Assembly: GCA_017540355.1 (NCBI GenBank)
Contig: JAFYBE010000019.1
Location: 1 to 35,152 of the forward strand
Length of the DNA: 35,152 nt
Direction of reading: 5' to 3'
From: Lachnospiraceae bacterium
Lineage (GTDB): Bacteria; Bacillota; Clostridia; Lachnospirales; Lachnospiraceae
Part shown: in pieces, positions 14,910-22,840 of the stretch
How positions within the stretch are numbered: the stretch's first letter is position 1
Layout: each line of letters begins with the position of its first letter
Program-made: the position numbers and the translations under genes
The notes under the pieces: model-generated
The model's input: the letters and a program-made list of their open reading frames with translations, nothing else
What the model was told of the DNA's origin: nothing
Databases searched by the model: none

Positions 14910-15905
14910 ATGCAAGGCACAGATATAGGAATAGACTTAGGTACAGCGAGTATTCTGGTATATATAAGAGGTAAGGGCGTTGTTTTAAAAGAGCCCTCAG
15001 TTGTAGCTTTTGATCAGGACACCAACAAGATACTGGCCATCGGTGAAGAAGCAAGACTTATGATCGGACGTACACCGAATAAGATTGTAGCGGTAAGACC
15101 CTTACGAGAAGGTGTTATCTCCGATTACTCGGTTACCGAGAAGATGCTTAAGTACTTTATCCAGAAGGCAGTGGGCAAGAGAAGTTTAAGAAAGCCCAGA
15201 ATAGCAGTCTGTGTTCCCAGCGGAGTAACGGAAGTTGAGAAGAAAGCCGTTGAGGATGCTACATATCAGGCAGGTGCCAGAGATGTTAAGATCATCGAGG
15301 AGCCTATTGCGGCAGCGATTGGTGCGGGAATAGACATATCCAAGCCCTGCGGCAACATGATAGTCGATATCGGTGGTGGTACGACGGATATAGCTGTCAT
15401 CTCGCTTGGCAATTCGGTTGTCAGTGAATCGGTCAAGATAGCCGGTGATGACTTTGATGAAGCAATCGTACGCTACATGCGTAAGAAATATAATCTCCTT
15501 ATCGGAGAGAGAATGGCTGAAGATATTAAGATCAATATAGGATCTGCTTTTAAGAGAGCGGAGACTGTATATTACGAGGTAAAGGGTCGTAACCTTGTTA
15601 CGGGACTTCCCAAGAAGCTTAATATCTCTTCTGAAGATACGGAAGAAGCTTTAAGAGAAACTACCTCCAAGATAGTTGATGCAATACACAGCGTATTGGA
15701 GAAGACGCCTCCGGAGCTTGCGGCCGATATAGCGGACAGAGGAATAGTACTTACCGGCGGAGGAAGCCTGCTTAACGGATTGGAGGATCTTATCTGCTCC
15801 AAGACAGGCATCAACACCATCACTGCCGAAGAGCCCATGACGGTTGTGGCTATAGGCACGGGTAAGTATGTTGAGTTCCTGGCCGGATACAGAGACGAAC
15901 AATAA
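14910..15905 (+). CDS. mbl: MreB/Mbl-family rod-shape actin homologue
   Basis: A 331-residue cytoskeletal ATPase forming membrane-associated filaments that steer lateral cell-wall synthesis. The actin-fold motifs are present: phosphate 1 'GIDLGTAS' (residues 7-14), phosphate 2 'VDIGGGTTDIAVIS' near 155-168, connect 2 'EEPIAAAIGAG' near 130, and the adenosine motif 'TGGGSLL' near 285. The ATG at 14910 is chosen because GIDLGTA-type family members begin here and AGAGG lies upstream; an upstream frame to 14796 has no support. The order mbl - two basal-body rod genes matches Bacillus subtilis mbl-flhO-flhP, so I name it mbl rather than mreB. The call between the two paralogues is less sure than the family. 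Confidence 0.9.
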   Translation: MQGTDIGIDLGTASILVYIRGKGVVLKEPSVVAFDQDTNKILAIGEEARLMIGRTPNKIVAVRPLREGVISDYSVTEKMLKYFIQKAVGKRSLRKPRIAVCVPSGVTEVEKKAVEDATYQAGARDVKIIEEPIAAAIGAGIDISKPCGNMIVDIGGGTTDIAVISLGNSVVSESVKIAGDDFDEAIVRYMRKKYNLLIGERMAEDIKINIGSAFKRAETVYYEVKGRNLVTGLPKKLNISSEDTEEALRETTSKIVDAIHSVLEKTPPELAADIADRGIVLTGGGSLLNGLEDLICSKTGINTITAEEPMTVVAIGTGKYVEFLAGYRDEQ

Positions 15906-15924
15906 TCTATAACAGGAGAGAGCA

Positions 15925-16698
15925 ATGGTAAAAGGCTTGTACACTGCCTACACTGGCATGATCAATGAGCAGAACAGGATGGATGTATTGACCAACAATC
16001 TGGCCAATTCAGACACTAACGGCTTTAAGAAGGAGGGAGCTACAAGTCAGGCCTTTGACTCTCTTCTTGCGTTAAAGATAAAAGACAGATCTGAGAATCC
16101 CAATCTCGCTCATCCCATCGGTATAGCCAATCTCGGCGTTAAGGTGGGAGAGAATTACACCGACTATTCTCAGGGAGCTTTCAAGGTGACTGACAGGACA
16201 TATGATGTTGCTCTTTCAGGTGAAGGCTTCTTCAATATCGAATATACCAACAAAGCAGGCGAAACAAGCACAATGTATACCAGAGACGGTGCCTTTGTGG
16301 TTAATACACAGGGCTATCTGGTTAATAAAGACGGCGATTATGTCCTCGGACAGAACGGTCGTATACGTCTTGACCCCACCAAAGATGTAGCCATAGATAC
16401 ACAGGGCAATATCTCGCAGGACGGGGCAAGGGTAGCGCAGATAAAGCTTACGGATTTTGAAGATTACAATTATATTGAGCATTTCGGTGAGAACTATTAT
16501 CGGCCTGTTGAAGGAGCAACTGAGAAAGCGGCTACTGCCACAACCAATCAGGGCTTTATAGAGACATCAAACGTTCAGGTTGTCCAGGAGATGGTTGAGA
16601 TGATCTCAGTATCCAGACAGTATGAGAGTAATCAGAGATTAATTACGACGATAGACGGAACGTTGCAGATAGTATCCAACCAGCTTGGTAAGGTATAA
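15925..16698 (+). CDS. flhO: Flagellar basal-body rod protein (FlgF/FlhO-like)
   Basis: A 257-residue axial protein of the flagellar rod, exported by the flagellar type III system. The N-terminal 'GLYTAYTGMINEQNRMDVLT' with 'NNLANSDTNGFKKE' is the flagella basal body rod motif, and the C-terminal 'GFIETSNVQVVQEMVEMISV' followed by 'SRQYESNQR' is the matching coiled half. The central D1 domain includes 'VALSGEGFFNIE'. An AGGAG ribosome site precedes the ATG, 19 bases after mbl. It is followed within 15 bases by a FlgG-like gene. The FlgF versus FlhO naming depends on convention; gene order favours the B. subtilis mbl-flhO-flhP layout. Confidence 0.88.
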   Translation: MVKGLYTAYTGMINEQNRMDVLTNNLANSDTNGFKKEGATSQAFDSLLALKIKDRSENPNLAHPIGIANLGVKVGENYTDYSQGAFKVTDRTYDVALSGEGFFNIEYTNKAGETSTMYTRDGAFVVNTQGYLVNKDGDYVLGQNGRIRLDPTKDVAIDTQGNISQDGARVAQIKLTDFEDYNYIEHFGENYYRPVEGATEKAATATTNQGFIETSNVQVVQEMVEMISVSRQYESNQRLITTIDGTLQIVSNQLGKV

Positions 16699-16713
16699 AG
16701 GAGGTTATGACAT

Positions 16714-17535
16714 ATGGTAAGATCGCTTTGGTCGGCAGCCACAGGCATGATAGCACAGCAGACAAATCTTGACACGATTGCCAACAATCTGGCTAATGTC
16801 AATTCTACCGGATATAAGACGGAAGTAGCGGAGTTTAAGTCACTTCTGTACCAGACCATGCAGACTGAGACTACAACAGCCAACGGCGCCAACAAGCCGA
16901 TAAGCGCACAGGTAGGTCTCGGTGTACGAAACTCTTCAATTACTACGGTGTTTAAGCAGGGTTCGCTTCTTGCATCGGAATCCGATACGGCTTTTGCAAT
17001 AGAGGGAAAGGGCCTCTTTGCCGTAAGAGCCGAGGACGGAACGACCAAGTATACACGTAACGGTGATTTCAGATTCAGTGTCGGACAGGGAAGCAATATA
17101 GTATTATGTACGTCGGGAGGCCTTCCGGTGCTTGACAGCAAGGGTCAGCCCATCAACATTGATACGAACAGATATATCGCCAATAAGATAACGGTAGACG
17201 CCAACGGTAATCTCTGCTATCCCGATGCGACCAATAATCCACAGCCTATCGGTGTTGCCATTGGACTGTTCCAGTTTAACAATCCTTCCGGATTATATAA
17301 AACAAGCGACACCCTGTATGTTCCTACAGCCGCAAGCGGCAACGCCATGAATGAGGCGACCAATAACAACCTTGAGAAGAGTGTTATCAGGCAGGGTTAC
17401 TTGGAAGGCTCCGGCGTACAGGTTGTTGATGAGATGGTCAACATGATCGTTGCACAGAGAGCATACGAGATGAACAGTAAGGCGATCACCACATCGGATC
17501 AGATGATGGAACTTGCCAATAACCTTAAGAGATAA
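16714..17535 (+). CDS. flhP: Flagellar basal-body rod protein (FlgG/FlhP-like)
   Basis: A 273-residue distal-rod-type protein. 'SLWSAATGMIAQQTNLDTIA' with 'NNLANVNSTGYK' at the N-terminus and 'YLEGSGVQVVDEMVNMIVAQ' with 'RAYEMNSKAITTSDQMM' at the C-terminus are strong FlgG signatures. The central domain carries 'FAIEGKGLFAVRAEDG'. AGGAGG lies upstream. It is the second gene of the rod pair after mbl and is followed by a FlgJ-like gene, so a compact rod-assembly cluster is implied. It may be called flgG, as its sequence is closest to FlgG of the hook-basal body. Confidence 0.9.
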   Translation: MVRSLWSAATGMIAQQTNLDTIANNLANVNSTGYKTEVAEFKSLLYQTMQTETTTANGANKPISAQVGLGVRNSSITTVFKQGSLLASESDTAFAIEGKGLFAVRAEDGTTKYTRNGDFRFSVGQGSNIVLCTSGGLPVLDSKGQPINIDTNRYIANKITVDANGNLCYPDATNNPQPIGVAIGLFQFNNPSGLYKTSDTLYVPTAASGNAMNEATNNNLEKSVIRQGYLEGSGVQVVDEMVNMIVAQRAYEMNSKAITTSDQMMELANNLKR

Positions 17536-17554
17536 TCCTTAGAAGGAGGCGCAT

Positions 17555-17956
17555 ATGAGCACTATAGATACAAGTAATATAATGTCCATGTATTCGCAGT
17601 ATGCGACAGAGACCGCCAAGGATTCTCAGGCAGCGAAGCTTAAGAATACCGTGAACGCAGATTATTCCAAAGCTACCGATGATGAGCTTATGGATGTCTG
17701 TAAGCAGTTTGAATCATACTTTTTGGAGCAGGTATTCAAGCAGATGGCCAAAACTGTCAACATCACGGAGAACAGCGACAGATCAACATCCAATCTTGTT
17801 GATTTCTTTAAGGATAATACCATTCAGGAACTGGCTACAATGTCTACCGAGACTAACAGTCTGGGACTTGCGCAGATGCTTTATGAGCAGATGAAGCGTA
17901 ATATCGGTGACACGGATATTCCCGTTAAGGATACCGCACAGGAAGATAAGCAGTAG
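17555..17956 (+). CDS. flgJ: Rod-binding protein (FlgJ N-terminal type)
   Basis: A 133-residue protein consisting of the FlgJ rod-binding domain only: 'DELMDVCKQFESYFLEQVFKQMAKTV' around residues 44-69, then the 'LVDFFKDNTIQELATMSTET' region and 'GLAQMLYEQMKRNI' near residues 105-118. This domain acts as a chaperone or cap for rod assembly in the periplasm or wall. The C-terminal peptidoglycan-hydrolase domain of proteobacterial FlgJ is missing, which is the common state in Firmicutes. AAGGAGG precedes the ATG, 19 bases after the FlgG-like gene, so the three genes form an operon. No terminator is seen before recD2. Confidence 0.85.
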   Translation: MSTIDTSNIMSMYSQYATETAKDSQAAKLKNTVNADYSKATDDELMDVCKQFESYFLEQVFKQMAKTVNITENSDRSTSNLVDFFKDNTIQELATMSTETNSLGLAQMLYEQMKRNIGDTDIPVKDTAQEDKQ

Positions 17957-17987
17957 TTGTGGTATGACAAAGAATATATGGTATACT
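17957..17987 (+). promoter_or_regulatory. Possible promoter of recD2 giving a leaderless mRNA
   Basis: TTGTGG (17957-17962), a 19-base spacer and TATACT (17982-17987). The ATG of recD2 starts 8 bases past the end of the -10, near the expected first base of the transcript. Confidence 0.4.
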
Positions 17988-17994
17988 ATGGTCT

Positions 17995-20241
17995 ATGGAG
18001 ACATTTGAAGGCTACATAGACCATTTTTTATATTATAACGACAGCAATGGTTACGGAGTTTTTGAACTCGATACGGAAGATGACGACATCATCTGTACGG
18101 GTAGTTTTCCGGGTCTTACACAGGGGGAGACCGTTGAAGTTTCCGGCGAGTGGGTTGAGCATCCCACTTACGGTCCGCAGCTTAAAGTAAAGCAGTGGAA
18201 GGTGACTGAACCTTCAGACCTTATGGATGTGGAGAGGTATCTGGCCTCAGGAGCCATCAAGGGAGTCGGACCTACAATAGCCAAGAGAATCATCAAGAAG
18301 TTCGGGAAAGAGTCGCTTGATATCATCGAGAAACAGCCCGAGCGTCTGACCGAGATAAAAGGTATAAGCGAAAGAATAGCTCAGAGTATCGCAACACAGG
18401 TAACTGAGCGAAGGGGCCTTCGTGATGCCATAATGATGCTTGGCAAGTACGGAATCAGCAATAATCTGGCGCTCAAACTCTATGAGGTATACGGTACCTC
18501 TATCGAAAAGATTCTTATTGAAAATCCATACAGACTTGCAGAAGAGATAGACGGCATCGGATTTAAGAAAGCCGATGAGATTGCGTCCAAAACAGGGATA
18601 TCCGTGGACTCGCATTTCAGAATAGAGAGCGGTATCATTTATGTTCTTAACGGCGCATCCGTAGACGGACATACCTACTTGCCGAAAGATGAGCTTTTAA
18701 GTAGGGCTTATGAACTGTTGGGAGTTCCCGCAAGCATAATAGAAGAGAGATTGCCTGATATGGCCATTGAAAAAAGAATTATGCTTAAAAGAGTCGGGGA
18801 TGAGGAAAATGCAGAGGCTGTTCACGTTTATCCCGCATACATGTACTATGAGGAACTTGGTTGTGCCCGTCTTCTTCATGAGCTTAATGATACTCCGGAT
18901 TATAACGACTCATCCGACAATATATCGTCAAGGATAAAAAAGATAGAGGCTGAACTTAACATAGAGCTGGATGATCTTCAAAGGCAGGCCGTACACAAGG
19001 CGGCAAAAAGCGGAGTGTTCATACTTACCGGAGGACCCGGAACAGGTAAGACTACAACGATTAATTCGATTATCAAGCTGTTTTTGTCGGAGGGGCTTGA
19101 TATTATGCTTGCGGCGCCTACGGGCAGAGCTGCCAAGAGAATGACCGAAGCAACGGGATATGAGGCTAAGACCATTCACAGGATGCTTGAACTCAGCGGA
19201 TCGTCTGAAGACAGCGGAAGAAGAGGGGCATCTTTCGGACGTAACGAAGACAATCCTCTTGAAGCGGATGCAGTGATAATAGATGAAGCATCAATGGTGG
19301 ATATTCACCTTTTATATGCTTTGCTTAAGGCGTTAAGTCCGGGAACTAAACTGATATTTGTCGGAGATGACAATCAGCTTCCGAGCGTCGGGCCGGGGCA
19401 GGTTTTGCATGACATGCTTAAGTCAGGCTGTTATGAGAGTGTGGAACTTGAAAGGATATTCAGACAGTCCGAACAAAGCGATATAGTGGTCAATGCGCAT
19501 AAGATCAACAGAGGAGAGGATATCTCGCTCGACAATAAGAGTAAAGATTTCTTCTTCCTTGAAAGAGAAGATACGGGCGTGATATACAAGCACATGATTC
19601 AGCTCATATTGGAGAAACTGCCGTCCTACGTTGATGCAACTCCTGTGCAGATACAGGTTTTGACACCCACAAGGATAGGCTCGCTGGGAGTGGAAGCGCT
19701 TAATAAGGTACTGCAGAAGTACCTTAATCCGCCGGATGATACGAAGCCGGAATATGTATTCGGGGAGAATATTTTAAGACTCGGTGATAAGGTGATGCAG
19801 GTTAAAAACAACTATAATCTTACATGGGAGATTATGAGTAAATACGGCATAGCAGCCGATTCGGGAACGGGAGTATTCAACGGTGACATTGGTGTCATAA
19901 CTGACATCAGTAAGACAATGCAGACACTTACCGTTGAGTTTGATGACAAAAGACAGGTGGTATACCCGTTCTCGGGGCTGGATGAATTGGAACTGGCTTA
20001 TGCCGTGACGATACACAAGTCACAGGGAAGCGAGTATCCTGCGGTCATTATGCCTCTGCTCGGAGGTCCGAGGATGCTGCTTAACAGAAATCTGCTGTAT
20101 ACCGGAGTGACCAGGGCAAAAAGATGTGTGACTATACTGGGGAGTCGTAGCACACTGAATACCATGATTCACAATGTAAGTGAAAAAAACAGATATACGG
20201 GATTAGCCGCGCGCATAAGGGAAACAGAAGGAGGACAATGA
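17995..20241 (+). CDS. recD2: RecD2-type superfamily 1 DNA helicase
   Basis: A 748-residue 5'-3' helicase of the RecD/TraA family found in bacteria without RecBC. N-terminal residues 1-90 form an OB-like domain ('VFELDTEDDDIICTGSFPGL'). Residues 90-220 carry helix-hairpin-helix motifs ('IKGISERIAQSI', 'IDGIGFKKADEIA'). Residues 320-740 are the helicase core: Walker A 'GGPGTGKTTT' near 343-352, motif II 'VIIDEASMVD', motif IV-VI including 'VTIHKSQGSEYPAVI' and 'LLYTGVTRAK'. The ATG at 17995 is the only one that fits the family start, yet there is no ribosome-binding sequence before it. It ends in a 4-base overlap (ATGA) with comFC. Length is normal for RecD2. Confidence 0.93.
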   Translation: METFEGYIDHFLYYNDSNGYGVFELDTEDDDIICTGSFPGLTQGETVEVSGEWVEHPTYGPQLKVKQWKVTEPSDLMDVERYLASGAIKGVGPTIAKRIIKKFGKESLDIIEKQPERLTEIKGISERIAQSIATQVTERRGLRDAIMMLGKYGISNNLALKLYEVYGTSIEKILIENPYRLAEEIDGIGFKKADEIASKTGISVDSHFRIESGIIYVLNGASVDGHTYLPKDELLSRAYELLGVPASIIEERLPDMAIEKRIMLKRVGDEENAEAVHVYPAYMYYEELGCARLLHELNDTPDYNDSSDNISSRIKKIEAELNIELDDLQRQAVHKAAKSGVFILTGGPGTGKTTTINSIIKLFLSEGLDIMLAAPTGRAAKRMTEATGYEAKTIHRMLELSGSSEDSGRRGASFGRNEDNPLEADAVIIDEASMVDIHLLYALLKALSPGTKLIFVGDDNQLPSVGPGQVLHDMLKSGCYESVELERIFRQSEQSDIVVNAHKINRGEDISLDNKSKDFFFLEREDTGVIYKHMIQLILEKLPSYVDATPVQIQVLTPTRIGSLGVEALNKVLQKYLNPPDDTKPEYVFGENILRLGDKVMQVKNNYNLTWEIMSKYGIAADSGTGVFNGDIGVITDISKTMQTLTVEFDDKRQVVYPFSGLDELELAYAVTIHKSQGSEYPAVIMPLLGGPRMLLNRNLLYTGVTRAKRCVTILGSRSTLNTMIHNVSEKNRYTGLAARIRETEGGQ

Positions 20242-20942
20242 ATGTACGCAGGCTTATGAGTTTTTTGTATCCGGACAGGTGTGCGGTATGTGATGAAGTG
20301 GTTGAAAGCGGCAACATGCTTTGCAAAGAGTGTTCGCAAAAAATTCGACCGTTACACGGAGACACGTGTCACAGATGCGGCAAGCTTTTGACGGATACGG
20401 ACAGATTGTATTGTTATGACTGCAGCAGAAAGATTCATTTCTACGAGAGAGGATTTGCGATATTTGAGTATTCGGATATCAAAAAAAGTCTTTACAGATT
20501 TAAGTACTCGGGAAGGGCGGAATATGCGGCATTTTATGCCTTTGCCGCAGACAGGGTTTATGGGAAAACATTAAAAGAACTTAACCTTGATGCAATTGTT
20601 CCCATACCGATACACAAAAGAAGATTGGCCGTACGAGGATACAATCAGGCGGAAGAATTTGCAAAGGAACTGTCAAAGCGCATAAATACGCCTGTTATGA
20701 GCAATCTGATAAGAAGATGCAAATCAACGGTTCCGCTTAAGAAATTGAGTGAGGAAGAACGCAAGAATAATCTAAAAAATGCTTTTATAATTGCGGCAAA
20801 TGATGTAAAATTAAAGAAAATTCTGTTAGTTGATGACATTTATACAACGGGCGCAACTATAGACACCGTTTCGGCACTGTTTAAAGAACATGGAGCGGAG
20901 CAGATTTACTTCATCACGGTTGCAATCGGAGCGGGTATGTAG
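20238..20942 (+). CDS. comFC: ComF-family phosphoribosyltransferase-like protein
   Basis: A 234-residue protein of the ComFC/ComF family, needed for DNA uptake in competent species and probably acting on incoming single-stranded DNA; it occurs also in species not known to be competent. The N-terminal 65 residues hold cysteine pairs ('CAVC', 'CKEC', 'CHRC', 'CYDC'), a zinc-binding module. The C-terminal phosphoribosyltransferase fold contains 'VPIPIHKRRLAVRGYNQAEE' and the PRPP-binding 'LLVDDIYTTGATIDT'. It overlaps recD2 by 4 bases, so it is translationally coupled. The neighbour downstream is a YvyF-like protein, as in Bacillus. Confidence 0.9.
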   Translation: MNVRRLMSFLYPDRCAVCDEVVESGNMLCKECSQKIRPLHGDTCHRCGKLLTDTDRLYCYDCSRKIHFYERGFAIFEYSDIKKSLYRFKYSGRAEYAAFYAFAADRVYGKTLKELNLDAIVPIPIHKRRLAVRGYNQAEEFAKELSKRINTPVMSNLIRRCKSTVPLKKLSEEERKNNLKNAFIIAANDVKLKKILLVDDIYTTGATIDTVSALFKEHGAEQIYFITVAIGAGM

Positions 20943-20959
20943 AACAAGGAGGAATCAAC

Positions 20960-21370
20960 ATGAATGTACGTAATTGCAGAAGATGCAGAAAGTTATTTAA
21001 CTATATAGCCGGACCCATGGTTTGCCCTGCGTGCAGAGACGCAATGGAAGAAGAATTCCAGAAGGTTAAGAAGTTTGTGCAGGAGCATGCACACTGCGAT
21101 ATAAGAACCGTTTCTGAGGAATGTGAAGTTGATCCCAACCAGATAAGGCAGTGGGTACGTGAAGAGAGACTAGAGTTTGCTGATGACGCGGCTGTAGGAC
21201 TTAACTGTGAGCGTTGCGGAAGAAGCATAAAGTCCGGACGTTACTGTGAAGCATGTAAGAGAGATATGGCCAATACCTTTAACAGTGCCATAAGAACTAA
21301 TGCACCGGCCCCCGAACCTGCCAAGAAGAATATTAAAGAGAATCCTAAGATGAGGTTCTTGGATTCGTAA
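20960..21370 (+). CDS. YvyF-like flagellar-operon protein with two cysteine-rich modules
   Basis: A 136-residue protein. The N-terminal zinc-ribbon-like module is 'NCRRCRKLFN...VCPACRDAM'. A central helical section ('FQKVKKFVQEH', then 'TVSEECEVDPNQIRQWVREE') resembles a small helix-turn-helix. A second module is 'NCERCGRSIKSGRYCEAC'. This arrangement matches the YvyF family (named flagellar operon protein), whose B. subtilis gene sits between comFC and flgM. The position directly after comFC supports the call. FlgM, FlgN and FlgK genes, which follow in Bacillus, are absent here. AAGGAGG stands before the ATG. Function is unclear; regulation of flagellar genes has been suggested for the family. 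Confidence 0.75.
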   Translation: MNVRNCRRCRKLFNYIAGPMVCPACRDAMEEEFQKVKKFVQEHAHCDIRTVSEECEVDPNQIRQWVREERLEFADDAAVGLNCERCGRSIKSGRYCEACKRDMANTFNSAIRTNAPAPEPAKKNIKENPKMRFLDS

Positions 21371-21380
21371 GGAGTAGAAT

Positions 21381-21758
21381 ATGATCAATGAGGATAAGGT
21401 CATTCTGATGACCAAGCTTGCCTCATATGAGCAGAGAGAGGGCAAAAGATTTAACGCCGTTGCGGGATATTTCAGGACCGATTATATAAGCTCGCAGCTT
21501 ATGCGTTCTTTCATTGCCGGAACACTTGCTTTTTTAGCAATTATAGGTGTGTTCCTGTTTTACAATTTCGAAGTAATAATGGAGGATATATATAATACCG
21601 ATCTGCTGTCCTTTGGCAAGAAGGTGGCCTATATATACCTGATATGTATGGGTGTATATCTGTTGTTTTCGTATATCCTGGCGATATACAGATACAATAA
21701 AGCCAGAGGAAGTATCAGAAGCTATTATGCTAATCTGAAGAAGCTGGAGAAGTATTGA
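21381..21758 (+). CDS. Small membrane protein of unknown function
   Basis: I do not recognise this 125-residue protein. An N-terminal polar part of about 42 residues is followed by two transmembrane segments at about 43-64 ('SFIAGTLAFLAIIGVFLFYN') and 82-104 ('VAYIYLICMGVYLLFSYILA'), then a basic, probably helical tail ('YYANLKKLEKY'). Both termini are most likely cytoplasmic. AAGGAG precedes the ATG, 10 bases after the YvyF-like gene, and a larger membrane protein follows after 9 bases. The pair stands directly in front of cdaA-cdaR-glmM, suggesting they are cotranscribed. Confidence 0.7.
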   Translation: MINEDKVILMTKLASYEQREGKRFNAVAGYFRTDYISSQLMRSFIAGTLAFLAIIGVFLFYNFEVIMEDIYNTDLLSFGKKVAYIYLICMGVYLLFSYILAIYRYNKARGSIRSYYANLKKLEKY

Positions 21759-21767
21759 TAATTTATT

Positions 21768-22820
21768 ATGTCGAATTTTATACTTACCAGGGAATTGATA
21801 AAGAGAATTTATTCTAAGCATGAAGCATATATCAATCCCATACTTAAATTCATACTCGCATTAGTCTTGCTTTCGGTTATTAACAGTCGCATAGGCTATA
21901 TGGAGAGATTGGACAGCGCAGTCATTGTACTTGTGGCAGCGCTGCTTTGTTCTTTTCTTCCCATGCAGGTTATGGCGATAATTGCGGGACTGTTTATGCT
22001 GTTGCACATGTACGCGCTGGCGCCGGAATGTGCCATTGTTGTGGGTGTCCTGTTCTTCCTGATGTTCATCCTCTATGTAAGACTCGTTCCCAAGGAGACG
22101 ATAGTTGTTTTAATAACACCTATCCTGTTTATGCTGAAGATTCCTTACGTTATGCCGATTGCGATGGGTCTTTTGGGAGTTCCGGCATCGGTTGTTACGG
22201 TTTCATTCGGAATAGTGATAGCATATTTCCTGACATATATTCAGAATAATGCGTCATCGCTTTCTTCTTACGAAGACGCAGGCATGATATCAAGAATCAG
22301 ACTTGTTGTAGACGGATTGTTAGGCAACAAGGCAATGTTTGCAACAATTGTTGTATTCGCGATTGTTCTGATTCTGGTGTATGTCATCAGACGTCGCCAG
22401 ATAGATTATGCGTGGACGATAGCGGTAATCACCGGCGGAGTTGCGGAGCTGGTGCTTCTGTTTATCACCGAACTCACGGTGGGACTTGATTTCTCGATTA
22501 TAGGCATGATGTTCGGCTGTATACTTTCCGTACTAATCGGATTGTTCCTTCAGTTGTTTGCTTTCCATGTTGATTATAAGAGAACCGAGAATGTCCAGTT
22601 TGAAGATGATGAATACTACTACTACGTTAAGGCGGTTCCCAAGGTTACGGTTGCGGCATCTGAGAAGAAAGTAAAAAGAGTTCAGCCGAGTCAGTCCAAG
22701 CAGGCTCAGCATAAGAGCAGACCTGCCGGAGCGGGCAGTGCCTCATCCAAAGCGTCATCTGCGGAAAGAAGTGTAAGGACCTTACACACAGCTAACGGTA
22801 CATCCAGAACACTTAAATGA
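21768..22820 (+). CDS. Multi-pass membrane protein of unknown function with charged C-terminal tail
   Basis: I do not recognise this 350-residue protein. About 25 residues of polar N-terminus precede roughly eight hydrophobic segments between residues 27 and 265. A soluble tail of about 80 residues starts with a striking acidic and aromatic patch ('FEDDEYYYYVKAVPK', near 276-290) and continues as a basic, Ser/Ala/Gln-rich, probably disordered stretch. No transporter or enzyme motif is evident. The ATG at 21768 has only a weak ribosome site; translation may be coupled to the preceding gene, whose stop is 9 bases upstream. cdaA begins 20 bases downstream. The position suggests a link to c-di-AMP or envelope synthesis, but this is inference. 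Confidence 0.75.
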   Translation: MSNFILTRELIKRIYSKHEAYINPILKFILALVLLSVINSRIGYMERLDSAVIVLVAALLCSFLPMQVMAIIAGLFMLLHMYALAPECAIVVGVLFFLMFILYVRLVPKETIVVLITPILFMLKIPYVMPIAMGLLGVPASVVTVSFGIVIAYFLTYIQNNASSLSSYEDAGMISRIRLVVDGLLGNKAMFATIVVFAIVLILVYVIRRRQIDYAWTIAVITGGVAELVLLFITELTVGLDFSIIGMMFGCILSVLIGLFLQLFAFHVDYKRTENVQFEDDEYYYYVKAVPKVTVAASEKKVKRVQPSQSKQAQHKSRPAGAGSASSKASSAERSVRTLHTANGTSRTLK

Positions 22821-22840
22821 TTTTTTGAAGATATAGGGAT

